NCBI RefSeq assembly: GCF_900187365.1
Contig: NZ_FYDG01000003.1
Span: forward strand, 124,001-188,000
Origin: Rhodoblastus acidophilus
GTDB lineage: Bacteria > Pseudomonadota > Alphaproteobacteria > Rhizobiales > Beijerinckiaceae
Length of the DNA: 64,000 bases
Reading direction: 5' to 3'
Shown: positions 46,601-55,842 of the stretch, piece after piece
How the letters are laid out: the number at the start of each line of letters is the position of its first letter
Numbering within the stretch: position 1 is the first letter of the stretch
Made by a program: the position numbers and the translations under genes
Notes under the pieces: generated by a model
Told to the model about the DNA's origin: nothing
The model's database searches: none
The model's input: the letters and a program-made list of their open reading frames with translations, nothing else

Positions 46601-49093
46601 GACTTGCCCGCCGACGGCGTGACGGAAATCCTGTTCGCCGACGGCTGGGCCGAGGATGAACGCCTCGCCGCCCGCGCGCTGGCCAAGGCCTTCGCCGCCG
46701 ACATCCCCGAAAATTTCGACGCCGCCTTCGCCCGCCGCCGCGTGCTGGCGCCGCCGATCACGCCGAAGGGCGAACGCTTCGCCTTCTCCGAGGACGGCCG
46801 CACGCTGACGACGCCGCCCGGCGCGCCGCGCCCCTATTCGCATGTGCTGGCCAATCCGGCCGGCTTCGGCGCCGTGGTCACCCATGACGGCGAAATCTTC
46901 TCGTTCTTCCGCAACGCCCGCGCTAACAGCGTGACGCCGTTCCGCATCGGCGAGGGCCGCAACGCCCCGCCGGCGCAGGCGATTCATGTGGTCGAGCGCG
47001 AGACCGGCGAGGTTTTCGGCGCGACCCTGCTGCCGTTGCGCCGCGCCGACACGCGCTATAACGTCGAATTCACCGTGGGCGCGGCGGTCTTCACCGCGCA
47101 AAATCCGCGCCTCGACCTGCGCCAGGAGGTGTTTGTCGCCCCCGACGACGCCGTGCAAATCCAGGTTTTGACCCTGACCAACCGCACCGACCGCCGCCAG
47201 TGCTATCGCGTGGCGCCGGTGGCGGAAATCGTGCTGGCGGAAACCCCGGCCGATGCGGTGGGCGCGCTGGAGACGCAGGTCGACGAGACCGGGCAGGCGG
47301 TGTATTTCCGCAATGGAAGCAACGGCTTCGTGCAGGACTGGGCATTCGCCGCCTTCTCGCTCGACGCTGACGACACCGAAACCTGCCGCGCCAAAATCCT
47401 GGGGCGCAAGAGCCGGGATCCGCGCGTGCCGTTCCTGGCCGAACATGGCCATGCCGACGGCGGCGCCGCCGACGACGGCCGTCGCGCCGCCGGGTTCGCC
47501 GGCTATGTCGAGGTCGCGCCCGGCGCCTCCGAGCGCGTCGCCTTCGTGCTGGGCGCGGCGCGCGAATTCGAGACGGCGCAGGCGCTGGCCCGCCGTGCAG
47601 CGACGCTCGCCTATGCCGACGAGAAGCGCGGGCTGCTCGACACGTTCTGGTCGAACCTGCTGTCCACGCTGCGGGTGAAAACCAACAATCCCAGCTTCGA
47701 CCGGCTGGTCAACGACTGGCTGCCCTATCAGGCTCTTACCGCCCGTCTCTGGGGCCGCACCGGCCCGGCGCAGCGGTCGGGCGCCTTCGGCTATCGCGAC
47801 CAGTTGCAGGACGTGCTGCCCTTCATCGCCCGCGCGCCGGAGATCGCGCGCCGGCAAATCCTGCTGCACGCCAGCCAGCAATTCGTCTGCGGCGACGTGC
47901 TGAAATGGTGGCATGAGGCGCCGGAAGGCGGCGTCGGCATCGGCGAGCGCAGCCATGCGTCCGATCCGCATCTGTGGCTGCCCTATGTCACGCTGCGTTA
48001 TGTCGCCGTGACCGGCGATGCGGGAATCCTGCACGAAAAGGTCGGCTTCATCGAAGGCGCGCCGGTTCCGGCCGGGGTGGAGGGCCATGTCATCGCGCCG
48101 ACGCCTTCGCCGGAAACGGCGAGCCTGCTGGAGCACTGCCGTCGCGCGATCGACCGCGCCCTGGCGCATTTCGGCGCCCATGGCCTGCCGCTGATGGGCG
48201 CGGGCGACTGGGACGACGGCATGAATCTCGTGGGCTTCCGCGGCAAGGGCGAAAGCGCGTGGATGGGCTTCTTCCTCTACGACAATCTGACCCGCTTCGC
48301 CGCGCTGCTGCGTTCGGAAAAACAGGAGAAACTGGCGGACCATTACGCCGCCCGCGCCGACGTGCTGCATTTCGCGCTCGACGCCTGCTGGCGCGGCGAC
48401 CGCTATGTCCGCGCCTTCGCCGACGACGGCCAGGAGTTTTTGGCGCTCGGCGCCATGTCCTCGGCCTGGCCGGCTTTGTCGGGCGCGGCGCAGGGCGAGC
48501 GCGGCCGCAAGGCGCTCGAACATGCGCTGGAGGCGCTCGACAAGGGCGACCGCGTGCTGCTGGTGACGCCGCCCTATGACGAAACCTCCAAGCCGTTCCC
48601 GGGCCGAAGCGCGGACTACCCGCCGGGCGTGCGCGAGAATGGCGGGCAATACACCCATGGCGCGTCGTGGTTCGTCGACGCGCTGGCGCGGCTTGGCGAA
48701 CGCGCCTCCGCCGAGGGCGACGCGAAGGAGGCCTCCCGCTATTTCACGCGCGCCGTGGAAGTGTGGATGTCCTTGTCGCCGCTGACAAAAACCTCGCCCG
48801 AGAAAATCGACCTTTACGGCCTGCCGCCGCACCAGCAGCCGGCGGACGTCTATGATGGGCCGGGCTACGAGGGCCGGGGCGGCTGGGCCTGGTACACCGG
48901 CGCGGCGTCGCGCATGATGTCGGCGGCCTATGCGGCGCTCGGGGTCAGCGTGGAGAACGGCGAGTTGAAGCTGCGCGCCGACGCCTGCGCCGACAAGGCG
49001 GGGCTAAGGCTGGAAAGCGTGACCTTCAAGGGCAAGACCGTGACGCGCTTCGCCAGCGAGGAAGCCATCAAGGCCGACGCGCTCACGTCCTGA
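43610..49093 (+). CDS. Giant membrane-anchored GH94 glycoside phosphorylase-like protein
   Basis: The 1827-residue protein has two parts. Residues 1-745 hold many hydrophobic helices and one loop-rich stretch about 450-560. Residues 760-1827 form a glycosyltransferase-36/GH94-type region: two beta-sandwich segments (about 765-1040 and 1075-1330), then the alpha/alpha barrel with the acid Asp in GAGDWDDGMN near 1531. NdvB/ChvB cyclic glucan synthases share this barrel but also carry a GT84 synthase domain, which I cannot find here. A role in phosphorolysis, trimming or chain-length control of an extracellular glucan is inferred. Start chosen at the ATG following a long dyad; ribosome site is weak. 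Confidence 0.8.
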   Translation: MAKAQQASVARVSPPALGALRAFSAFALVFALSRLLEGGAENAGVAAALGALALQGFAIAVTGKRERLGHLGLDGLALFAFGLASAPQLKIWAAPQTLADLFQMTPIGAGLAIVLYFAVALRGLSLEGRRPAFAVSLALLALPFVFNLLLALGSPLFDRAAAALPLPASVALAGLRGAALFVVNEAFVLGACLAMGRRASRDPRLHALLLVAAAGAAATPILAEFGTTALVAHLVTPLDIVAAALAAALAQAGLWGEVYLVTSVLGDILHGAPPVAPRLEATLRSGAAKGAMFGGVFMALLLTAAALAQAPQAFGDALNGFSGVAAWLAAAALGAALFPMGRAILESTDATPPFPRRLLAAYRAAPNYAAGAVAGAGMFYAFSQALPAAGAAERFGLGFAIGAASYVAALLYADLAEIGAGLRARPRPWRPYALGVLLGGVLGGAIGWYFDQGQLEVVLAHFREHVAINNLAAGRADTHYVITPFFSKWGATDLGIVTGGVKLFYLESLSGVIQWVFAAPLFSVNLFLLTALLTRSTAPIKRLFSMEGLSGLADNAVVVLRWGLWMAPIIYAFLKVAPDPQWYNQDGLVRSAVASVMAATLPDGQFRDWSLAIFTALLTYDWLRVLIWFDHMGLRVATLVNLSFVGGDMADGAAARFLGARGNARAIPEAIRRFGTWAPLLIPFYIPRGAEWDKAWSGAEIAARAPMPPLVDLALGYALAALGVAAALGLFLLMRPKPQASGAREQIANGLLTLEFYGSGEGHYRVESAARRGAPVDMTRAPDDPMLPRGAFFYFLEPSSGTQDASGGNLWSLTAAPTRVGFGALEATSPTLAQARGEIYGLRCETRIEMVEGEALALTRLKIANTGALPRKFRICSYRDLVMNEGGVERRDAAYNALHVGTTFVRGLGALLFRNRLLKNQTGDFAAKRLSREIAYHAVHERKGVRLVGYEDVRARFFGLGQRRDPDALLQNLALRDPADEGLLYGFDPCAALMVEVDLPADGVTEILFADGWAEDERLAARALAKAFAADIPENFDAAFARRRVLAPPITPKGERFAFSEDGRTLTTPPGAPRPYSHVLANPAGFGAVVTHDGEIFSFFRNARANSVTPFRIGEGRNAPPAQAIHVVERETGEVFGATLLPLRRADTRYNVEFTVGAAVFTAQNPRLDLRQEVFVAPDDAVQIQVLTLTNRTDRRQCYRVAPVAEIVLAETPADAVGALETQVDETGQAVYFRNGSNGFVQDWAFAAFSLDADDTETCRAKILGRKSRDPRVPFLAEHGHADGGAADDGRRAAGFAGYVEVAPGASERVAFVLGAAREFETAQALARRAATLAYADEKRGLLDTFWSNLLSTLRVKTNNPSFDRLVNDWLPYQALTARLWGRTGPAQRSGAFGYRDQLQDVLPFIARAPEIARRQILLHASQQFVCGDVLKWWHEAPEGGVGIGERSHASDPHLWLPYVTLRYVAVTGDAGILHEKVGFIEGAPVPAGVEGHVIAPTPSPETASLLEHCRRAIDRALAHFGAHGLPLMGAGDWDDGMNLVGFRGKGESAWMGFFLYDNLTRFAALLRSEKQEKLADHYAARADVLHFALDACWRGDRYVRAFADDGQEFLALGAMSSAWPALSGAAQGERGRKALEHALEALDKGDRVLLVTPPYDETSKPFPGRSADYPPGVRENGGQYTHGASWFVDALARLGERASAEGDAKEASRYFTRAVEVWMSLSPLTKTSPEKIDLYGLPPHQQPADVYDGPGYEGRGGWAWYTGAASRMMSAAYAALGVSVENGELKLRADACADKAGLRLESVTFKGKTVTRFASEEAIKADALTS

Positions 49094-49223
49094 GGGCGGC
49101 GGTTGGGGCCGCGCGGTTCTTGGACCGGGCGGCCGCTTCGCGATTGCGAGGCGCAGCCTGGGCGTCTGGAATTTCACCTTGAGGCGCCAGCGGCCGCGCC
49201 TCGTGAGATCGGAAAGGAGCCTC

Positions 49224-51581
49224 GTGTCCTCTGCGCCTCAAGACTCGTCGCCCCCGGCTTCTTCGCCTTTGGCCCGGTGGCCCTGGCTATCGCGTTTCGG
49301 CGAAGCGACCGCGACCCTGGGCGCCCTGAGCGCAGGGGAATGGCTGGCCCTGACGTTCGGAATCATCGGCGCGCATCTGACCGTCGGCTATAATTACCTT
49401 CTGTTTCACACCGGCGTCGAGTTCTTCACCGCCTGCGTCTGCTTCAACATCTTTCTGGTGCTGAGCAGCACGTCGGACATCAGCCGGAACAATTTTCTCA
49501 CCATCGTCGGCGTCGCCTATGTGTTCGTCGGCGTGATCGACCTGCTGCACGCCCTCGCCTTCAAGGGCATGCCGATCTTCACCGACTACGACTATTATTC
49601 GCCGCAGCTGTGGATCGCGGCGCGCTATCTTGAATCCGGCGCGGTCGTGATCGGCCTGCTGGCGCTCACCGCCCGCCGCCATGTGAGCGCGGCGGCGGTG
49701 CTCGCGGCCTGCCTGCTCGCCACATGCGGCTTCCTGCTGGCGATTTTCTACACCCGGACGTTCCCGGTCTGCTTCATCCCCGGCAAGGGGCTCACCCCGT
49801 TCAAGATCGGCAGCGAATTCGTCATCATCGCGCTGGATTTTGTCGCGCTGGCGCTGCTGCATCGTCGCCGCGCCCTGTTCGAAGCCGACGTATTTCGCCT
49901 GCTGCGCATGTCGCTGGTCGCGGCGGCGGCGATGGAGCTGTGCTTCTGCTTCTACGACGCGCCCAATATGGACGACGCGCTGTCCGAGGCCGGCCATGTC
50001 ATCAAGCTGTTCGCCTTTTATGTGCTGTACAAGGCCATCGTCGTCGGCAGCGTCCGCAATCCCCTCGTGCTGGTGGCGCAGGAGTTGCGCGACAGCGAGA
50101 AACGGCTCCGCTGCGCGATGGCGGCGGCGGGCCTGACCTATGTCGAGGTCGATCCCGTCCACGGCAAAGTCCGCCGCGCCGAGAATTTCGCCGAAGTGAT
50201 CGGGTATCAGCCCAGAGCGGACGGCTCTGAGGAATGTATGGTCGAACTGCTGGCCCATGTGCCGCCGGAGGACCAGCCGCGCGTCGTGCAGGCCCAGACC
50301 TTGCGCCTGCCCGTCATCGAGGCCCGCGTGATCGGCGACGACGGCCAGGTCCGCTGGATTGAAAGCTCGGCCGCCATTCCGGAGGGCGAGGGCGCGCGGC
50401 GCGCCTTCGTCACCATTCTCGACGTCACGGCGCGGGTGCACGCGCGCGAGCAATTGCTCGCCGCCAAGAGCGAGGCCGAGCGCGCCGACAGGGCCAAGTC
50501 GAAATTCCTCGCCGCCGCCAGCCACGACCTTCGCCAGCCGGTGCAGGCGCTGATGCTCTATCTGGCGATGATGGGCCGGCACACGCGCGACCTGCCGCGG
50601 GCGGCGGAGACGGTCAAGCACATGCAGGCGGCGCTCGACAGCCTCTCCAACCTGCTCACCTCGATCCTCGACATTTCGCGCCTCGACGCCGGCGTGATCG
50701 CGCCGAACGCGGAGCCGGTCGATCTGGCCGGCATGATCGCCCGGCTGTCTGGGGAATATGCGGCCAAGGCCGCGCAGCGCGGCCTGAAATTTCGCGCCGT
50801 CGCGCCGACGCTGGCGGTGCGCGCCGACGCCATCCTGCTGGAGCGCGCCTTGCGCAACCTGATCGAGAACGCGCTGCGCTATACGCCTGAAGGCGGCGTG
50901 CTGCTCGGCGCCCGCCGTCGCGGCGCGCGCGTCCGCATCGACGTGATCGACTCCGGCGTGGGCGTCGCGCCCGGCCGGACCGAGGATATTTTTCAGGAAT
51001 TCGTTCAGCTCGACAATCCCGGCCGCGACATGAACAAGGGGCTGGGGCTCGGCCTCGCCATCGTGGCGCGGGTGGCGCGGCTGATGGACGGCGCGGTCGA
51101 ACTCGTCTCCGCGCCGGGGCGGGGCTCGCGGTTCTCGCTGACTCTGCCGGCCTGCGCCCCGCCCGCCGCGCCGGCGGCGCCGCAGCCGGAGCCGCGCCGG
51201 CCGGGCCAGGGCCGCGTGCTGATCGTCGAGGACAATTCCATCGTGCGCGAAGGCCTGGAGCGCATGTTGCAGGAATGGGGCTACCAGACGGCGACGGCGG
51301 AAAACGGCGAGGCGGCGCTGGCGCTGGTCGAGGCGGAAGGCCCGTTCGCCCTGCGCCTGCTGGACTACAGCCTGGGGCAGGGCATCAGCGGACTGTCGGC
51401 GGCGCAGCGGCTGGCGCAGGTGAGGCCCGCGCCGACCATCATTCTCACCGGCGACACCGCGCGGGAGCGCATCGCGGAAATCGCCGCGAGCGGTTTCGCC
51501 ATGCTGCACAAGCCCGTGACCTCGCAACAGCTGCGGGCGGCGCTGGAAGGGCTGTTGCACCGCGACGCGGGCGAGGCGTGA
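49224..51581 (+). CDS. Hybrid sensor histidine kinase with MASE3 membrane sensor
   Basis: Inner-membrane signalling protein of 785 residues from a GTG at 49224-49226, which has GGAAAGGAG just upstream. Domains in order: MASE3 membrane domain (about 35-280, with IVGVAYVFVGVIDLLHALAF); a PAS-like domain (about 290-400); HisKA with the phospho-His in SHDLRQP near 434; HATPase with N-box NLIENALRY and G-box GLGLGLAIV; and a receiver with VEDNSIVREGL and the acceptor Asp in LLDYSLGQG. No separate response regulator is nearby. The signal is unknown. Confidence 0.9.
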   Translation: MSSAPQDSSPPASSPLARWPWLSRFGEATATLGALSAGEWLALTFGIIGAHLTVGYNYLLFHTGVEFFTACVCFNIFLVLSSTSDISRNNFLTIVGVAYVFVGVIDLLHALAFKGMPIFTDYDYYSPQLWIAARYLESGAVVIGLLALTARRHVSAAAVLAACLLATCGFLLAIFYTRTFPVCFIPGKGLTPFKIGSEFVIIALDFVALALLHRRRALFEADVFRLLRMSLVAAAAMELCFCFYDAPNMDDALSEAGHVIKLFAFYVLYKAIVVGSVRNPLVLVAQELRDSEKRLRCAMAAAGLTYVEVDPVHGKVRRAENFAEVIGYQPRADGSEECMVELLAHVPPEDQPRVVQAQTLRLPVIEARVIGDDGQVRWIESSAAIPEGEGARRAFVTILDVTARVHAREQLLAAKSEAERADRAKSKFLAAASHDLRQPVQALMLYLAMMGRHTRDLPRAAETVKHMQAALDSLSNLLTSILDISRLDAGVIAPNAEPVDLAGMIARLSGEYAAKAAQRGLKFRAVAPTLAVRADAILLERALRNLIENALRYTPEGGVLLGARRRGARVRIDVIDSGVGVAPGRTEDIFQEFVQLDNPGRDMNKGLGLGLAIVARVARLMDGAVELVSAPGRGSRFSLTLPACAPPAAPAAPQPEPRRPGQGRVLIVEDNSIVREGLERMLQEWGYQTATAENGEAALALVEAEGPFALRLLDYSLGQGISGLSAAQRLAQVRPAPTIILTGDTARERIAEIAASGFAMLHKPVTSQQLRAALEGLLHRDAGEA

Positions 51582-51614
51582 CGGCGTTTCTCTCCCCGTC
51601 GCGCAGGCCGAGCG

Positions 51615-52148
51615 TCAGAATTGCGGCTGGCGATAGCGGGCGCGGTCGGCGCCGGGCGTGACCGAGTCCGGGTCGTAGCCATGCGCGACCAGCTCCCGGG
51701 CGGTGACGTCGCCGCCCGCCGCCGCGCGGTCGATCATGGCGCGGCCCAGCTTTTCGTCGCGCCCGACGCCATGGCCGCGCAACAGATCCAGCCCATAATT
51801 GAAGGCGCCGAGCGATGAGCCCCGGTCGGCCAGCCTCTTGTCCCAGTCCGCCGCCGCGATCGGGTTGGCGGGGCGCTCGAACCCGTTTTCTTCCATATAG
51901 GACATCCAGGGCATGGCGTTGTCATTGCCTTCGTTGGCGCAGCGCTCGAAGATCTTGCGCGCCTCCTCGTGCTGGCCGGTCTTGTCCATGAACACGCCAT
52001 AGGCGCACAGATGCGGGTCGAGTTTCTCGGCCCCGGCCTTGCCGACATAATAGTCCACGCTGAGCTGGTTCGGGTTGAGTTCGCCCGCCTCATCGGCGCG
52101 CGCGGCGCCGGCGAGCAGGGACAGCATTAGGACGCAAGCGATACGCAT
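51615..52148 (-). CDS. Periplasmic Sel1-like repeat protein, paralog A
   Basis: The 177-residue protein has a signal peptide (MRIACVLMLSLLAGAARA). The mature part has two cysteines (CAYGVF, FERCANEG) and a Sel1-type repeat (FNYGLDLLRGHGVGRDEKLG). It shares a framework with the next gene, including KIFERCA and the ending RQPQF, so the pair arose by tandem duplication. Sel1 repeats bind proteins; the partner is unknown. It is 8 bases after paralog B. Confidence 0.75.
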   Translation of the reverse strand: MRIACVLMLSLLAGAARADEAGELNPNQLSVDYYVGKAGAEKLDPHLCAYGVFMDKTGQHEEARKIFERCANEGNDNAMPWMSYMEENGFERPANPIAAADWDKRLADRGSSLGAFNYGLDLLRGHGVGRDEKLGRAMIDRAAAGGDVTARELVAHGYDPDSVTPGADRARYRQPQF

Positions 52149-52156
52149 GGCGACTC

Positions 52157-52735
52157 TCAGAACTGAGGTTGACGATAATGGGCGAGATCGGCGGTCGGGG
52201 TGACCGAGGCCGGGTCGTAATCATGCGCGGCGAGGTCGCGCGCGGTGGGCTCGCCGGCCGCCGCCGCCCGGTCCACCAGCGCCTTGCCGAGCGCGGGGTC
52301 GCGCGGAACGCCATGGCCGCGCAGCACGTCGAGGCCATAGTTCAGTTGCCCCAGCGCCGAGCCGGTTTCCGCCAGCTTGCGGTCCCACTCGGCCGCCGCC
52401 GCGGGGTCCGGCGGCCGGTCGTAGCCATTCTCCTCGGTCCAGGCCGCCCAGGGCATGGCGTAGGGATTGCCGTGCTGGGCGCAGCGTTCGAAAATCTTCC
52501 GCGCCGGCTCATGCCAGCCCATTTTGGCGATGGGGTAGCCATACATGCACATGCCCGGATCGAAGCGGCCGTCCTCGGCGCGCGCCGCCCAATATTGCAC
52601 GGTCAGCTCTTCCGGATTGAGCACGCCCTGTTCGTCCGCCACGGTTTCGCCGACCGGCGCCGCCAGCGCGGGCGCAAGCGCCGCAGGCAGGGCGAGCCAG
52701 CACGCGGCGGCCGCGAAAGCCTCCTTCAGTCCCAT
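52157..52735 (-). CDS. Periplasmic Sel1-like repeat protein, paralog B
   Basis: The 192-residue protein has a signal peptide (CWLALPAALAPALAAP) and mirrors paralog A: CMYGYP, ARKIFERCAQHGNPYAMPW, LNYGLDVLRGHGVPRD and the HYRQPQF end. GGGAGGA lies 4-5 bases before the ATG. Upstream in the same direction are a terminator hairpin and pqqA, so read-through from pqqA is possible. Function unknown. Confidence 0.75.
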   Translation of the reverse strand: MGLKEAFAAAACWLALPAALAPALAAPVGETVADEQGVLNPEELTVQYWAARAEDGRFDPGMCMYGYPIAKMGWHEPARKIFERCAQHGNPYAMPWAAWTEENGYDRPPDPAAAAEWDRKLAETGSALGQLNYGLDVLRGHGVPRDPALGKALVDRAAAAGEPTARDLAAHDYDPASVTPTADLAHYRQPQF

Positions 52736-52774
52736 GCGTTCCTCCCAATGTTTTTTTTTGACACTCTGCCATAA

Positions 52775-52810
52775 AACAAACGCCCGGTCCCTTCTTTCGA
52801 AGGGCCGGGC
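52775..52810 (-). terminator. Hairpin terminator/attenuator after pqqA
   Basis: On the minus strand GCCCGG-CCCTTC and GAAGGG-ACCGGGC form a stem of about 12 bp with a short loop and one bulge, followed by GTTTGTTTT. It begins about 26 bases after the pqqA stop. In known pqq operons a hairpin after pqqA keeps pqqA transcripts in excess. Confidence 0.8.
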
Positions 52811-52835
52811 GGCGCCTGGAGGAATGGCGAAAAAC

Positions 52836-52913
52836 TCAGATTTCGGCCGACATATAGCTGGTGACTTCCATGCCGACGCACACTTCGCAAGCTTCCGGAA
52901 CGGTCCACGTCAT
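52836..52913 (-). CDS. pqqA: Coenzyme PQQ precursor peptide PqqA
   Basis: The 25-residue peptide begins MTWTVPEACEVCVG and continues MEVTSYMSAEI. It has the invariant E-x3-Y pair (Glu16 and Tyr20) that PqqE crosslinks and that becomes the PQQ backbone, within the CVGMEVTSY core shared with Methylobacterium PqqA. GGGAG lies 7 bases before the ATG. pqqB, C, D and E are not in the window; a terminator and two Sel1-like genes follow instead. It is therefore either an extra pqqA copy or the only one, split from the rest. Confidence 0.88.
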   Translation of the reverse strand: MTWTVPEACEVCVGMEVTSYMSAEI

Positions 52914-53010
52914 CGTCAAACTCCCGATATTTTTGTTCGGCCAGGGCTTTTCCACTCTGGTCCTTCTTGCTTATAGGCGCCCGCGCCGCAAAAGGGGTCA
53001 TGCGCGCGGG

Positions 53011-53029
53011 AGAAATTTGTAAGATTTCT
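53011..53029. promoter_or_regulatory. Dyad in the pqqA / cytochrome b561 divergent region
   Basis: AGAAAT (53011-53016) and ATTTCT (53024-53029) are perfect 6-base arms with 7 bases between, 98 bases upstream of pqqA and 107 before the b561 gene. It is an AT-rich island in GC-rich DNA and may be an operator for either gene. Confidence 0.35.
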
Positions 53030-53135
53030 GTCAGCTCGCCCCGCTCGACTCGCCGAATGCGGGGCGCGGCGGAACCCGCCGGCGGGGCGCCGCGTCTTGC
53101 CAGCGTCTTGGAGTCGCCGACAGAGGGGGCGAGAC

Positions 53136-53747
53136 ATGGACGCGGCATCTTCCGAACCGACGCATAAAGCGGCGCAGCCCCAGGCGGGAGCGCGCTACGC
53201 CACCATGGCGCAGGCGTTGCACTGGCTGACGGCGGCGCTGGTGTTCGCCACGCTGGCGCTGGCCTGGGTGATGTACAACATGCCCGACAACGCGCCGACG
53301 CGCGGCTTGCTGTTCACCCTGCACAAGTCGTTCGGCATCACCATTTTCGCGCTTGTGGTGGCGCGCCTGGTCTGGCGCGCGCGCCACGGCGTTCCGGACC
53401 TCAAGGCGCCCGCGTGGATGCGAGCCGCCGCCGCCGCCTCGCATGGGCTGCTCTACCTCACGCTGCTCGCGCTGCCGCTGTCCGGCTACATTATGTCGGC
53501 GGCGACCGGACGGCCGATTTCCTTCTTCGGCGTCCTGGATCTGCCGGGGTTCGCGGAAAAGACGGAGTCGACCATGGACGCGGCCTTCCTCGCACATGTC
53601 GGCTTCCTGCAATGGGCGCTCTACGCCCTGCTGCTGCTGCATGTCGGCGCCGCGATCTGGCATGAGGCCGTGCGCCGCGACGGCGCGCTCGAACGGATGC
53701 TGCCCGCGCAACGCGACGGCGCGCCCACAATGCCGCCCAAATCCTGA
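53136..53747 (+). CDS. Cytochrome b561 family protein
   Basis: The 203-residue inner-membrane di-haem cytochrome has four helices. Candidate haem histidines are in MAQALHWLTAAL, LHKSFGITIFAL, ASHGLLYLTLLA and HVGFLQWALYALLLLH. It shuttles electrons between quinones and partner proteins. The ATG at 53136 has GAGGGGG just upstream. It is transcribed away from pqqA; a link to PQQ enzymes is speculation. Confidence 0.9.
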   Translation: MDAASSEPTHKAAQPQAGARYATMAQALHWLTAALVFATLALAWVMYNMPDNAPTRGLLFTLHKSFGITIFALVVARLVWRARHGVPDLKAPAWMRAAAAASHGLLYLTLLALPLSGYIMSAATGRPISFFGVLDLPGFAEKTESTMDAAFLAHVGFLQWALYALLLLHVGAAIWHEAVRRDGALERMLPAQRDGAPTMPPKS

Positions 53748-53766
53748 CGCGCGTCGGAGGCGAAGC

Positions 53767-54216
<450 letters not shown>

Positions 54217-54226
54217 GGTCGCCTCC

Positions 54227-54820
<594 letters not shown>

Positions 54821-55020
54821 CAGGAGTCAGGTTCCGATCTGTTGCGCGCGACCGCGCGGACGGAAGTCTTATCGCCGGATCGCGCGCCGCCGTGAAGGGG
54901 AAATACGCGGCCAACGCCATTGCGCCGGCCGCGGGGACCAACCAAATCTTCAGGAAAAACGGCGTTGCAACCGCAGGGTTGGTGTCACGGCCCGCCGGGC
55001 GTTTGTACGAGGGGGGCACC

Positions 55021-55230
55021 ATGTCAGAACAGCTTCGCGCGGCGATTGAACGCGCTTTCATCGATTTATATTACGCGGCCGCCGAATTGAAACTGGCCGA
55101 ACCGGATTTGGACGGCGCCCCGGCGGCGACCGAGCATGTCAAACTGGCGATCCGCGCGCTGCTCGGAGGCCTGAGGTCCAGTCGCGCGGAAGATACCGGC
55201 GCGCCGCCAAACGGGTCCATGCCGAACTGA
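55021..55230 (+). CDS. Small protein of unknown function
   Basis: The 69-residue protein MSEQLRAAIERAFIDLYYAA... is mostly helical with no membrane segment or cysteine. GAGGGGGG lies close before the ATG. I recognise no family. It is divergent from tolQ across about 200 bases with no other visible gene. Confidence 0.5.
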   Translation: MSEQLRAAIERAFIDLYYAAAELKLAEPDLDGAPAATEHVKLAIRALLGGLRSSRAEDTGAPPNGSMPN

Positions 55231-55439
55231 CGCCGGAGGATCAATTCAAGTGGCTTGAGCATGACTTGAGTCACTTCCGGGATCTCCCGTCCGTAAACTA
55301 AACGTTACGGGAGATGGCGACGCGCTCCAGCCCGCCGAATCTGCAACGGGGTCTTTCGAGCCTGAGACGTCCCAAGACCAGCGTCGGCTGTTTGGGAACA
55401 CGCTCGCTGCTACGGCTCCAAACCGGAGTGGCGCGCGCC

Positions 55440-55724
55440 ATGGCGAATCCAGTCGACGCTTATGTCGGAAAGCGCATTGCTTTGCGGCGGAAGTGGCTGG
55501 GGCTGTCCGTCGCCGAAGCCGCGGCGGCGATCGCAACCGATTTTGCCACATTCGAGCGTTACGAAGCCGGCGCGGAGCGGGTCAGCGCGGTCCGGTTGCG
55601 GGCCTTGTGCGAGGCGTTCGACGTGCGCCCGACTTTCTTCTTTTGCGACGAATCGACTCCCGACGCCCATGCCCAGGTGTTGGCGCAGCTGCAATGCGTG
55701 CGGCTGCGTCGCAACCTGCAATAA
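55440..55724 (+). CDS. XRE-family transcriptional regulator 2
   Basis: The 94-residue protein is little more than a helix-turn-helix domain (VGKRIALRRKWLGLSVAEAA, then FERYEAGAERVSAVRLRALC) and an FFFCDES tail. It resembles the first XRE protein in layout. The ATG at 55440 has GGAG 10 bases upstream. Targets unknown. Confidence 0.82.
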   Translation: MANPVDAYVGKRIALRRKWLGLSVAEAAAAIATDFATFERYEAGAERVSAVRLRALCEAFDVRPTFFFCDESTPDAHAQVLAQLQCVRLRRNLQ

Positions 55725-55842
55725 GACGTCGGCGTCACCCTGGCGCGGGCATAATCCGCAACAGCGGGCGCGGTTTTCGGAAAAATATGCGCCAAAACAA
55801 AAAGCTGAGGCGTGTTCGGCGAACGGACGCTCATCGCGCGCG

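Noticed and set aside
43562-48832. Long minus-strand frames opposite the GH94 gene
   Set aside because: These are opposite-strand artefacts of high GC; the plus-strand frame carries recognisable GH94 motifs and membrane helices throughout.
52157-53135. Complete pqq operon
   Set aside because: Neighbours were examined for PqqB, C, D and E motifs; only pqqA is present and the following genes are Sel1-like.
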